From contig NZ_PDNW01000001.1 in the NCBI RefSeq assembly GCF_002849655.1, forward strand, positions 186,001-250,000: a stretch of DNA of 64,000 nucleotides, given 5' to 3'. The position numbers were made by a program, and so were the translations under genes. The notes beneath the pieces were generated by a model. The model worked only from the letters and a program-made list of their open reading frames with translations. It ran no database searches and had not been told where the DNA came from. Origin of the DNA: Pollutimonas subterranea. GTDB taxonomy: Bacteria > Pseudomonadota > Gammaproteobacteria > Burkholderiales > Burkholderiaceae_B. Positions 43,070-52,314 of this stretch are shown here, piece by piece. The first letter of the stretch is position 1. Every line of letters starts with the position of its first letter.

Positions 43070-45571
43070 CTATTTGAATCCCAGCGTTTTCATTGCCGAG
43101 GTAAGCGTCTTCGCGCTTGCTTGATATTCGTCCCAGGGTGTGTTGCCGGCATCAAGGCGTTCATGGATGTTTCGCACATGCCAGTGTGCGGAACTCTTGA
43201 TCTTTTCCACCTCATCCCAGGAAATGGGGACTGAAACGCCCATGCCGGGGCGGGCGCGCGCCGACCATGCGGCGGCGGTAGTGGCGCCAAAGCCATTGCG
43301 CAGGTAGTCGATGAAGATCTTTCCGACACGGTTGCGCGGGCCGCTTTTGGCGACGTAGCGCTTCGGGAGTGTATGGGCGAGGTGTTCCACAATGGCGTGC
43401 GAGAAATCCTTGACGGTATCCCAGTCGTGTCGCCGCTTTACGGGAACCACCACATGCAGGCCTTTGCCTCCGCTGGTCTTTACAAAAGAGATCAGGCCGA
43501 GTTCGTTCAGGAAGGCCCGCATCACCAGTGCCGCTTCCTGCATGGCAGGCCATTCAACGCCCTTGCCGGGATCCAGATCAAAAGTCATGCGATCTGGCTT
43601 GTCGATGCGGGTCTTGATGGCGTTCCAGGTATGAAACTCGATGACGTTCATCTGGGCGGCGCTGGCCAGGCCTTGCTCGGTGGCAACTTCCATCAAGGGT
43701 TCATGGTCGGGATCGAGCTCTTGCGGTAAAAGTCTCACGCCCGTCATTTTGCTGGTTTCCAGATGCTTTTGAAAAAATATCTGGCCTTTGACACCGTCTG
43801 GCGCCCGCACAAGCGATACCGGCCTGCCTTTGAGGTGTTCCATCATAAGAGGGGCGATCAGCGCGTAGTAGCGTATTAAATCGATTTTCGTGATGCCCGT
43901 GGATTCGTCGATCACTCGTTCCGGATTGGTGACTTTCAGGTTTCCTGTCTTGGAAGGTGTGGTTGACATGCTCTTCTCACGCGTGATGGCTTTGGCTGGT
44001 TTGTCGGCGCGCAACCCATGAAACACCGAATGGCGTATGCGCCCCGTATTTGTCCATTGGCCGAAAGAGACTTCAGCCAGCAGCACGGGTTCTACCCACT
44101 GGGCTTTTTTGTCTATGCCCGTGGAGGTGGAAAACGGGTTGGCCACACTATGCAGAGTTTCAAGCTTGTTGCGGATGTCGACCAGCGCTTTCGAACTGAA
44201 ACCGGTACCGACGTTGCCGGCGTAGCGCAGCGCTCCTGTGTCGTCGTGTACACCCAGCAGCAGCGACCCTATGCCCGAGCGCGAGCCTTGCGGTTTGGTA
44301 TAGCCGCCGATCACGAACTCCTGGCGCAAGCTGCATTTAAGCTTGATCCAGTCGGTCGATCGCCGGGACACATACGGTGAGTTTTTTCTTTTGCCTATAA
44401 CGCCTTCGAGTCCAAGCTTGCAGGCGGACGCGACGATATCGCGTGCGGCCACATCAAACGTGTCGCTGAACCTTATGGATTCCGGGATTGTGATCGGACG
44501 CTGGCTCGACGTTTTCCTGCCATCCTCGGTAAACAGCGTCTGCAGCTTCGCGCGGCGCTCGATAAGGGGCAGTTCCCGCAAATCATGGCCGTCGCAGAAG
44601 GGAAGGTCGAACAGGTAATACACAATCGTCTCGGTCTTACTGCTGTCGAAGGCGCCTTGCAGCAGCTGGAAATCGGGCACTCCCTTATCGTTGTTGACCG
44701 CGATCTCGCCGTCATACCATCCATCGGGCAGCCTCATCGCGGCCAGATCCTTGGCAAGCTGCGATAACCTGGACGTCCAGTCGTGACCATTTCGCGTGAA
44801 CAGCTGGATTTTATTCTTCTGTATCCGTGCCAATACGCGATAGCCGTCAAACTTGATTTCATAAAGCCAATCCTGTGCGTCGCCCGGGGGGCTATCCGCC
44901 AAGGTCGCCAGTTGTGGCTTGAACGCGGCAGGCAAAGCCGCTTTCTTTCCGGTCCTTGCGGTTTTCCCGATGGCATCGCTTGCTTTCTTACGCGCTAGGG
45001 ACGTCTTCCTGGGTACATCGTCGATTGCGGCGACGCTTTCCGGTCTTTCATCAACGACACTGAACTCCGACCCGTCCCGTGCGAACTCATCCTTTTCCTT
45101 GATAAGCAGCCATGGGTCCTGTTTTTCTGCCTTGCCATGCATACGCACCAAGGTCCAACGGCCGTGCAGTTTCTGGCCATGCAGTGCGAACTTCAGCTTC
45201 CCTTCGCGATACCCTTTGGCGGCGTCGCCCAATGGTTCCCATACGCCTTTATCCCATATGATGACTTTACCCGCGCCATATTGCTTGGGCGGGATTACGC
45301 CTTCGAAAGTATTGTAGGAAATGGGATGGTCTTCGACATGAACCGCCATGCGCTTGTCGGCAGGATCGAAGCTGGGCCCCTTTGGAACCGCCCAGCTTTT
45401 CATGGTGCCATCCAGTTCCAGTCGGAAATCGTAGTGCAGGCGGGATGCCCAGTGTTTTTGAACCACGAAAGAAGGCGCGGCTTCATTGGCAGTCCCGCCT
45501 TCGGTCGGCTCGCTGGTCAATGAGAAATTGCGTTTGGCTTTATAGCGCTCGAGAGAGTCGGAGTTGGCCAT
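43070..45571 (-). CDS. ligD: ATP-dependent DNA ligase LigD (phosphoesterase-ligase-polymerase)
   Basis: This 833-residue NHEJ protein has its domains in the Pseudomonas order. The 3'-phosphoesterase comes first (about 35-150), with His40, His46, Asp48 and Arg50 in QKHWASRLHYDFRLELDG. A Lys/Ala linker follows. The ATP ligase (about 210-510) has nucleophile Lys240 in YEIKFDGYR. The primase-polymerase domain (about 545-830) has the metal-binding FDLDPGKG. Together with Ku it repairs double-strand breaks without a template. Its ATG lies 3 bp after the ku stop. Confidence 0.96.
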   Translation of the reverse strand: MANSDSLERYKAKRNFSLTSEPTEGGTANEAAPSFVVQKHWASRLHYDFRLELDGTMKSWAVPKGPSFDPADKRMAVHVEDHPISYNTFEGVIPPKQYGAGKVIIWDKGVWEPLGDAAKGYREGKLKFALHGQKLHGRWTLVRMHGKAEKQDPWLLIKEKDEFARDGSEFSVVDERPESVAAIDDVPRKTSLARKKASDAIGKTARTGKKAALPAAFKPQLATLADSPPGDAQDWLYEIKFDGYRVLARIQKNKIQLFTRNGHDWTSRLSQLAKDLAAMRLPDGWYDGEIAVNNDKGVPDFQLLQGAFDSSKTETIVYYLFDLPFCDGHDLRELPLIERRAKLQTLFTEDGRKTSSQRPITIPESIRFSDTFDVAARDIVASACKLGLEGVIGKRKNSPYVSRRSTDWIKLKCSLRQEFVIGGYTKPQGSRSGIGSLLLGVHDDTGALRYAGNVGTGFSSKALVDIRNKLETLHSVANPFSTSTGIDKKAQWVEPVLLAEVSFGQWTNTGRIRHSVFHGLRADKPAKAITREKSMSTTPSKTGNLKVTNPERVIDESTGITKIDLIRYYALIAPLMMEHLKGRPVSLVRAPDGVKGQIFFQKHLETSKMTGVRLLPQELDPDHEPLMEVATEQGLASAAQMNVIEFHTWNAIKTRIDKPDRMTFDLDPGKGVEWPAMQEAALVMRAFLNELGLISFVKTSGGKGLHVVVPVKRRHDWDTVKDFSHAIVEHLAHTLPKRYVAKSGPRNRVGKIFIDYLRNGFGATTAAAWSARARPGMGVSVPISWDEVEKIKSSAHWHVRNIHERLDAGNTPWDEYQASAKTLTSAMKTLGFK

Positions 45572-45574
45572 GGG

Positions 45575-46606
45575 TCAAGCCGCTTTTCGTCCGGATGGTT
45601 TGGATTTCGCGTCCTTCTTTGCCACGGCTTTCTTCACGGGCTTTTTGCCCGTTGTGGAAGCGGCTTTTTTTGCGGCAGCCGATGTCGAACTGCTTGCTGC
45701 GTTTTTGCTTGCGGTCTTTGTAGCCGTTTTCGTCGACCGCTTGGCTGGCGCTTTTGCTGCGGTCTTCGATGCTTTGGGCTCTTTTGCGGGTGTCCGCGTT
45801 CCCTTGCTCAAACTGCGCTGCAGCATTTCCGTCAAATCAAGAATCTTCGCGCCGGTTCCTTCGCTTTCCTCGGCATCGGGCTGCGTCACGGATTCGGTTT
45901 CTCCCGCCTCGACTTTTTCTTTCACCAGTTGCAGGATCTGTTCTTTGAACGAATCAGTGAAAGCCTCCGGTTGCCACTTGGCGCTCATGTCGGCGACCAA
46001 TTGTTCCCCCATGGCCATTTCCTTATCCGTCAAACCCGCCGCTTTCACGCCTTGTGCTGGCAGACTCAAATCCTCCCACGACCTAATTTCATCTTCCCAT
46101 CGCAGGAGGTTAAGAATCAGCGCGGGCCCGCAAGGCATCAAGATGGCCAGATGTTGCTTGGTCTGGATGACCACCTTCGCAATACCGACTTTCTTGGCTT
46201 TGTGCAACACCTCGCGCAACAGGGCGTAGACCTTGGCTCCTTTGTTGATCGGTGAGATGTAGTAGGGACGTTCCAGGTAAACGAAGGGAATATCATTGAT
46301 GGGGACAAAAGCTTCTATCTCCACCGTTTGCGTTGTTTTGGGATAGGCAGCCTGAATCTCCTCGGCAGACAGGACTACGTACTGGCCGTCCTCGTATTCG
46401 ATACCCTTGACGATGTTTTCCTTGTTTATTTCTTTACCTGTCGCCTTGTTGATGCGCTTGTAGCCCACCGGATCCATGCTGCGCTTGTCCAGCCAATCGA
46501 AATCCAGCCCCTGGTCGGCCGTTGCGGAGTGCAGGGCAATAGGGATATGCACAAGTCCGAACGAGATGGCGCCCTTCCAGAGGGCTCTTTTGCTGGTCGT
46601 TGCCAC
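45575..46606 (-). CDS. ku: Ku-type DNA end-binding protein
   Basis: This 343-residue bacterial Ku forms a dimeric ring on DNA ends and recruits LigD. The core (about 1-255) shows ALWKGAISFGLVHIPIALHS, GYKRINKATGKEINKENIVKG and YYISPINKGAKVYALL. The last 70 residues are a Lys/Ala/Ser/Thr-rich, histone H1-like basic tail. The start is a GTG at 46606 with AAGGGG upstream; the longer frame lacks Ku-like sequence. It forms an operon with ligD and is divergent from the imelysin operon. Confidence 0.95.
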   Translation of the reverse strand: MATTSKRALWKGAISFGLVHIPIALHSATADQGLDFDWLDKRSMDPVGYKRINKATGKEINKENIVKGIEYEDGQYVVLSAEEIQAAYPKTTQTVEIEAFVPINDIPFVYLERPYYISPINKGAKVYALLREVLHKAKKVGIAKVVIQTKQHLAILMPCGPALILNLLRWEDEIRSWEDLSLPAQGVKAAGLTDKEMAMGEQLVADMSAKWQPEAFTDSFKEQILQLVKEKVEAGETESVTQPDAEESEGTGAKILDLTEMLQRSLSKGTRTPAKEPKASKTAAKAPAKRSTKTATKTASKNAASSSTSAAAKKAASTTGKKPVKKAVAKKDAKSKPSGRKAA

Positions 46607-46717
46607 GTCATTCCCCTTGCTATCGTATACGTCCCAAGAGACGGGACATACAGACAGCAACCAGCATGCCCAAAGTGTTGGCGGGCCGCTGTACGGACGT
46701 CACGCGTGGTTGCTAGC

Positions 46718-46736
46718 GTAAATGCAAATCGTTTAC
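46718..46736. promoter_or_regulatory. Fur-box-like site before the imelysin operon
   Basis: GTAAATGCAAATCGTTTAC is a near-palindrome that matches the 19-base Fur consensus at 12 positions, including both outer G/C and the AATG and AATC cores. A TTTACA -35-like hexamer overlaps its right end, and GATAAT at 46758-46763 is a possible -10. It lies 75 bp before the first iron gene. Confidence 0.6.
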
Positions 46737-46810
46737 ACTTACAGCCGGCTGAACCGGGATAATGGTTTGGAAATTCAAGGAAGCGGGCGCGTCCCGGGGG
46801 ATCTGTATAT

Positions 46811-48106
46811 ATGCGTAAATTCTTGCTGGCCGCCACCATGGCAGCCCTGATGAGCACGGGGGCGTATGCCGCTGTGGAACCCAAAGCGGTTGTCAAAACG
46901 TATGCCGACGTAGCGCAAGCAGGATATGAAGATGCACTGACCACCGCGCGCGACCTGCAAAAGTCCATCGCCGATTTATTGGCCAAGCCGAGCCCAGCCA
47001 CCTTGAAGACCGCCCGCGATGCCTGGATTCTTGCTCGGATTCCCTACCAGCAAACAGAAGCGTACCGCTTCGGCAACCCGATAGTCGATGACTGGGAAGG
47101 ACGGGTAAACGCATGGCCTCTCGATGAAGGCATGATCGATTACGTGGACGCCTCGTATGGCACCGACTCGGACGCCAATGCCTACTATGTCGTCAATGTC
47201 ATTGCCAATAAGAATCTGAGCGTCGGCGGCAAAAAGGTGGACGCCAGCGACATTACCACCACGCTGCTAAGGGATGTTTTGCACGAAGCGGACGGCAATG
47301 AAGCCAACGTGTCATCGGGCTACCATGCCATCGAATTTCTGTTATGGGGCCAGGATCTTAACGGCACCGGCCCGGCGTCGGCCGATCGTAGCGGTACGCC
47401 GCAAGAGCGGCATGCCGGCAATCGCCCGCACACCGACTATGACACCGCCAATTGCACGGGTGGAAATTGCGAACGCCGCGGACAGTATCTGAAAGTCGCC
47501 ACCGACCTTCTTATTGCCGATCTTGAAGAAATGGTGGCCAACTGGCAGGCGCAAGGCGACGCACGCAAGGCTATGCAAGAGGATCCTAAGGCCGGGCTCA
47601 CGGCCATGCTGACCGGGCTGGGCAGCTTGTCTTATGGCGAACTCGCTGGCGAACGTATCAAGCTGGGTCTCATGTTGCACGATCCTGAAGAAGAGCACGA
47701 TTGTTTTTCCGACAACACGCACAATTCCCACTTCTACGATCAGGTGGGGATGATGAACGTGTACCAAGGGCAGTACAAGCGCGTGGACGGATCTGTGGTC
47801 AAGGGAGCAAGCCTTTCCGATCTGGTCAAGGCCCGTGATCCCAGGCTTGATGCCGAAATGCAGGAAAAGCTTGATGCCACGTTCAAGGCCATGCAAGCGA
47901 TGAAACATCGTGCTGAAACAGTGGAAACCTACGATCAGATGATTGCGCAAGGCAATGAGCAAGGCAATGCCATCGTGCAGGCCGTCATAGACGGGCTGGT
48001 GGCGCAGACGCGCAGCATCGAGCGGGTCATAGCGGCGCTGGAGCTGGGCAACATCGAACTGGAAGGCTCCGACAGCCTGGATCAGCCCGACGCCGTATTC
48101 AAATAG
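46811..48106 (+). CDS. imelysin-family iron-regulated protein (IrpA-like)
   Basis: This 431-residue periplasmic or outer-surface protein has a signal peptide ending AYA and the peptidase-M75/imelysin fold. The GxHxxE motif is Gly170-Tyr-His172-Ala-Ile-Glu175 in SGYHAIEFLLWGQD. Imelysins are linked to iron uptake; peptidase activity was not supported for related members. It is the first gene of a four-gene set with a di-haem protein, a second imelysin and a DUF1513 protein, behind a Fur-like site. Confidence 0.9.
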   Translation: MRKFLLAATMAALMSTGAYAAVEPKAVVKTYADVAQAGYEDALTTARDLQKSIADLLAKPSPATLKTARDAWILARIPYQQTEAYRFGNPIVDDWEGRVNAWPLDEGMIDYVDASYGTDSDANAYYVVNVIANKNLSVGGKKVDASDITTTLLRDVLHEADGNEANVSSGYHAIEFLLWGQDLNGTGPASADRSGTPQERHAGNRPHTDYDTANCTGGNCERRGQYLKVATDLLIADLEEMVANWQAQGDARKAMQEDPKAGLTAMLTGLGSLSYGELAGERIKLGLMLHDPEEEHDCFSDNTHNSHFYDQVGMMNVYQGQYKRVDGSVVKGASLSDLVKARDPRLDAEMQEKLDATFKAMQAMKHRAETVETYDQMIAQGNEQGNAIVQAVIDGLVAQTRSIERVIAALELGNIELEGSDSLDQPDAVFK

Positions 48107-48115
48107 CGTGAAATA

Positions 48116-49624
48116 GTGAAATTTGCAGCCAGTCTTGTTCTATTGGCGACGGCCGCCACAGCGTTTGCGGCCGTTCCGGCACTTCGGTCTGACCTGAGTG
48201 CGGAAGACCGTGCACGGGTCGCGAAGATCACCCGTCCCACGACGGACTTTTCCCAGGCTGAGCAGTTTGAAACCATGCAGGGCGGGGCGGGTACCGTTAA
48301 GAAGCTGATCAATCCTGATATTTTTTCTCATCCCGCCGCCAACCTGACCTTCGAGGGTCGGCAGGAATTCATGGTGGGTAATGGCTTGTTCCGCAAGGAT
48401 TGGGTTTCGTCGCCATCGTCCACCCAGGCGTCAGATGGGCTTGGGCCTTTGTCCAACGCGCGATCCTGCCAGGCCTGTCACGTCAAGGACGGCAGGGGCA
48501 CGGTGCCCGGCTTCGATCCACTGCAGCGTAGCGACGTCGTTGCCTTGTTGCTGCGGCTTTCCATACCGGGCAGCGCCGAAGAGGCGCGCAAGCGCCTGCA
48601 CCAGGGCGAAGTAGCTTCTTTGCCGGACCCTGTCTATGGGCATCAGTTGCAGCCTTTTGCCGTGCCTGGCTTGCCGGCCGAGGGCAGTATACAAATCGAT
48701 TATCGCGAAATCCCTGTCACCTTGAACGGGGGCGAAACAGTCGTCCTGATGGATCCGGCCTACAGCGTCAACGACCTGGGTTATGGCCCATTGCATCCCG
48801 ATGTACGCTTCTCGCCGCGGCTTGCACCGCCGATGCTGGGCCTTGGCCTGCTTGAGTCCATCCACGAAGACGATATTCTTGCGCATGCTGGCGCCGATAA
48901 ACCGGACGGTATTTCGGGACGGCCCAACTGGATCACCGACGTGCGTACCGGCAAGCAGGTTCTGGGCCGCTTTAACTGGAAGGCGGGTCAGCCCACCGTC
49001 GAGCACCAGTCCTCCAACGCATTTTCCGGAGACATGGGCTTGTCCAGCCCCATGTTTCCCAGCCACTACGGCGACTGCATGCCGGCGCAGACCTCGTGTT
49101 TTGACTTGCCGCACGGCGCCCAGGAGCATTTGGGCGAACATGAAGTACCGGGACGGCTGATGGACTTCGTGACGATGTATTCCCAGAACCTTGCTTTGCC
49201 GCAGCGACGCAAGGTGGATGATGAGCGCGTCCTGGCTGGCAAGGCGTTGTTTTACGAGTCCAATTGCATAGCTTGCCATGTGCCTAAATACGTAACGAGC
49301 CGCGACGCCAAGCGCGCCGAACATCGTTTCCAGTTGATTTGGCCATACACTGACCTGCTGCTGCACGATATGGGTTCTGGCTTGGCTGATGGCCAGGACG
49401 AGGGCGACGCGAGCGGGCGCGAATGGCGCACGCCGCCGTTGTGGGGCATAGGGCTGACCAAGACAGTGAACCCGAACGCGACATGGCTGCATGATGGCCG
49501 GGCACGCACCCTGCTGGAAGCCATTCTGTGGCATGGTGGCGAGGCACAGGTGCCCCGTGACCGCGTTGCGGCCATGACACCTGCACAGCGTGCAGACCTG
49601 ATATTGTTCCTCGAATCCTTGTAG
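48116..49624 (+). CDS. di-haem oxidoreductase-like protein (DUF1111)
   Basis: This 502-residue exported protein of the DUF1111/thiol oxidoreductase-like family has haem sites CQACH (about 118-122) and CIACH (about residue 387). The signal peptide is MKFAASLVLLATAATAFAA. The start is a GTG at 48116, 9 bp after the imelysin stop, and no ATG alternative gives a signal peptide. In imelysin operons it probably provides redox chemistry for iron handling (inference). Confidence 0.9.
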   Translation: MKFAASLVLLATAATAFAAVPALRSDLSAEDRARVAKITRPTTDFSQAEQFETMQGGAGTVKKLINPDIFSHPAANLTFEGRQEFMVGNGLFRKDWVSSPSSTQASDGLGPLSNARSCQACHVKDGRGTVPGFDPLQRSDVVALLLRLSIPGSAEEARKRLHQGEVASLPDPVYGHQLQPFAVPGLPAEGSIQIDYREIPVTLNGGETVVLMDPAYSVNDLGYGPLHPDVRFSPRLAPPMLGLGLLESIHEDDILAHAGADKPDGISGRPNWITDVRTGKQVLGRFNWKAGQPTVEHQSSNAFSGDMGLSSPMFPSHYGDCMPAQTSCFDLPHGAQEHLGEHEVPGRLMDFVTMYSQNLALPQRRKVDDERVLAGKALFYESNCIACHVPKYVTSRDAKRAEHRFQLIWPYTDLLLHDMGSGLADGQDEGDASGREWRTPPLWGIGLTKTVNPNATWLHDGRARTLLEAILWHGGEAQVPRDRVAAMTPAQRADLILFLESL

Positions 49625-49629
49625 GCCTA

Positions 49630-50763
49630 ATGACTAGTACGTCCTCGATTTCCCAATTGTGCTTCGCGTGGTTGCGGTCAATGCTGTGTGTGGCCGCGTT
49701 TCTTTCGGCCGTACCGGCGTCCGCGGGCGAGCTACCCGTCGATCTTGGAAAGCGGCTTACCACAGGCTATATAAGCCCCGCCATGCAGGGCTTCCATCGA
49801 GCAGCTGATCGGCTGAACGCTGCCCTGCAAGGCTGGTGTGTCGCACCGGACAAAGCCGGGGCTCAACGGATAGACAAGGACTTTGCCCAACTGATCACGT
49901 CGTGGGCCGGTATTGAGTTTCTACGCTTCGGGCCGCTGGTAAAAGCCAATCGCTATGAAAAGCTTAATTTCTGGCCCGACCCTCGCGGCATCACCCTGCG
50001 TCAGGTGCAAGGTGTTTTAACGAAACCGGATGCGATTCCCAATGCATCCGAACTGTCCGCCCATAGCGTGGCAATACAAGGGCTGCCGGCGCTGGAATAC
50101 GTTCTCTATCGCGAAGGCGGTCTGCTGGCCGGCCTGGCCACCGACGCGCCAATTGATAGTGTCAGTCCCGAGGCATGTTCGTATGCCATGTCCGTGGCGG
50201 GCAATCTCGAGCAATTGGGGTCGGAGATAGCCAGCGAATGGCGCCCAGGGGGGATCTATGCACAGCAGTTTGCGCGGCCCTCCGAAGGAAATTCCTTATA
50301 TCGATCACAGCAAGAGGTCGCGGCGGAAGCAATCAAAGCCTTATCCACCGGCCTGCAATTTGCGCGTGACATCAAGCTTCTACCGATGTTGGGCGACGAT
50401 ATTGAAGCCGCCCGACCGAAGCGTGCGCCGTTCTGGCGTAGCGGCCAGTCAATGGCTTCCATGGCCGCTTCTGCGCAAGGCATGTTGCGATTTTATCGGG
50501 CCGGCGGATATCAGTATGGCAGCGACGAGGCATGGGTCGACGATAGTGTCCAAGCGGAGCTGCGCCGTATCGAAGGCGTTTTCCAGGCCATGCAAACCGG
50601 CGGCGGCTCTGCCGATTTTATTGAGTTGGCCGGCAGCGAAGATGGATACCGCCAGTTGACACTGGCGGCGATATTGATCAAGAACGCCAAGAGCCAGGTC
50701 GACGAACACGTCGCCCCGGCATTTGGCGTCAGAATTGGCTTCAATGCGCTCGACGGAGATTAG
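49630..50763 (+). CDS. second imelysin-family protein
   Basis: This 377-residue exported protein has a signal peptide (about 1-33, ending ASA) and the opening GYISPAMQGFHRAADRLNAAL typical of the shorter imelysin of these operons. A GIEFLRFGPL segment replaces the usual GxHxxE region. It starts 6 bp after the di-haem gene. The function is presumed to be iron-related binding. Confidence 0.85.
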   Translation: MTSTSSISQLCFAWLRSMLCVAAFLSAVPASAGELPVDLGKRLTTGYISPAMQGFHRAADRLNAALQGWCVAPDKAGAQRIDKDFAQLITSWAGIEFLRFGPLVKANRYEKLNFWPDPRGITLRQVQGVLTKPDAIPNASELSAHSVAIQGLPALEYVLYREGGLLAGLATDAPIDSVSPEACSYAMSVAGNLEQLGSEIASEWRPGGIYAQQFARPSEGNSLYRSQQEVAAEAIKALSTGLQFARDIKLLPMLGDDIEAARPKRAPFWRSGQSMASMAASAQGMLRFYRAGGYQYGSDEAWVDDSVQAELRRIEGVFQAMQTGGGSADFIELAGSEDGYRQLTLAAILIKNAKSQVDEHVAPAFGVRIGFNALDGD

Positions 50764-51886
50764 CCGCCGGCGCTTCATGGGCCTTCTGGCGGCGTATGGC
50801 GCGGGCGCGGCAGTGGTCGGCGGCGAACGTATTGCCCAGGCCGCTGCATTGCCGTCTGATGACCTCAACTCCAGCCCCTTGTACCTGGCAGCCCGAAAGA
50901 ATGACAGCCGCTTCGAGGCGGTGGTCTTTGATGAGCAGGGCAACGATCAGCTCGTCATTTCCATGCCGGATCGCGGGCACAGTTTTGCCCTTGATCCTGC
51001 GCGCAGCCGAGCCACCGTGTTCGGTCGACAACCCGGTTTCTTTGCCATTGCCTTCGATGTGGCAGGCAAGAACCCGGCGCAAGCGTTGCAGGCGGCGCCT
51101 GGTCGCCACTTCTTCGGTCACGGCGTCTACTCGCCGGACGGCAAGCTTATGGTGGCTACCGAAAACGATTACGAAGCAGGGCGCGGCGTATTGGGCGTAT
51201 ACGACAGCAGCACAGGAGGCGAGTACCGACGTATAGGCGAGTATCCGAGCGGCGGCATTGGTGCGCACGAGGTCGTGCTCATGCCCGATGGACGCACATT
51301 GTGCGTGGCCAACGGCGGTATTCTGACTCATCCCGACTATGGAAAGTTGCAGCTTAATGTCGACACGATGCAGCCGTCGCTTGCCTATATCGACATGCAG
51401 ACGGGTGAACTACTGGAACAAGCATTCGCCGAACCGACGCTTCATAAGTTGTCCATTCGTCATCTGGTTGTCGATGGTGCCGGTGCCGTATGGGCGGGAT
51501 GCCAGTACACAGGCACCGCGCAAGATCGACCGCCTTTGGTCGGACGGCACCGCCGCGGGAAGCCGCTACAGTTATTTGCCGGACCCGACGAAGCCTTGCG
51601 CAGCATGAACAACTACGTGGGGTCGATGGCAGTCAATCAGCTGGGCACTGTAATTGCTACATCAAGCCCGGTCGGAGGAAAAGTCCTATTGTGGGATGCA
51701 GCAAGTGGTGACTTCCTGGGAAGCCGTGATGTTTTCGACGGTTGCGGCGTGGCACCCGCCCAGGGACATGGATTTATTGTCAGTAGCGGGCAGGGCATGC
51801 TGGAGAGGTTGGCTGTACGGGAAGGCGGTAAACGTATCCAGCAATCGCCCGGACTGTCCTGGGACAACCACCTTCGCCGCTTTTAG
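50744..51886 (+). CDS. DUF1513 beta-propeller protein with Tat-type signal
   Basis: This 380-residue protein has a twin-arginine signal (STEISRRRFMGLLAAYGAGA), so it is probably exported folded, perhaps with a cofactor. The mature part has propeller-like repeats: GRHFFGHGVYSPDGKLMVAT, GIGAHEVVLMPDGRTLCVAN. The start at 50744 lies inside the end of the imelysin gene, giving a 20-bp overlap. DUF1513 closes the imelysin operon in many Gram-negatives; its activity is unknown. Confidence 0.87.
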   Translation: MRSTEISRRRFMGLLAAYGAGAAVVGGERIAQAAALPSDDLNSSPLYLAARKNDSRFEAVVFDEQGNDQLVISMPDRGHSFALDPARSRATVFGRQPGFFAIAFDVAGKNPAQALQAAPGRHFFGHGVYSPDGKLMVATENDYEAGRGVLGVYDSSTGGEYRRIGEYPSGGIGAHEVVLMPDGRTLCVANGGILTHPDYGKLQLNVDTMQPSLAYIDMQTGELLEQAFAEPTLHKLSIRHLVVDGAGAVWAGCQYTGTAQDRPPLVGRHRRGKPLQLFAGPDEALRSMNNYVGSMAVNQLGTVIATSSPVGGKVLLWDAASGDFLGSRDVFDGCGVAPAQGHGFIVSSGQGMLERLAVREGGKRIQQSPGLSWDNHLRRF

Positions 51887-52314
51887 TGTCGTGCAGGGGC
51901 ACACTATAAAAAACTGGCCCTGATGCTGCCGACGGCATGAGTACATGGGAGCGCAAATCGTTGAAAAGACAGCAAATAAACCTTGATGGGCGATGCCGGC
52001 AAACCATAATGAAAACAAACGGTTGTGTGACTTAATTAAAATAAATATTAATACAGTCGCACGGCGGTATTTGTGTCTGATTGACCACACATAAATCAAG
52101 GGTAAACCCTGATGTGTCCGAGTGGAAATCTACGTTTTGTTGCTGTCGCCCAACACAAACAAAGAAAACAGGCGCTTTTGCTAACGCCGCCATAGCCAGC
52201 GGCCCGGAATTTTGATGCAATAGCTTCAACTTCCCATCGCGGAGTTAGAAAGAGCAGCAGCACTCGTTTTGGAAGTCGCTGCTCTGTTTACTCAAATCTA
52301 CGGAGATTTCTTAC
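51887..52314. other. porin upstream region, no gene
   Basis: This 428-bp gap is AT-rich around 52000-52060. It contains AGAGCAGC (52251-52258) and GCTGCTCT (52278-52285), which would form a leader stem-loop about 15 bp before the porin ribosome site. I could not assign a clear promoter, and no small gene is convincing. Confidence 0.5.

Noticed and set aside
48431-49534. Minus-strand open frame (367 codons) opposite the di-haem gene
   Set aside because: The plus strand has two CxxCH sites and a signal peptide; the minus frame shows neither a family nor a start site.
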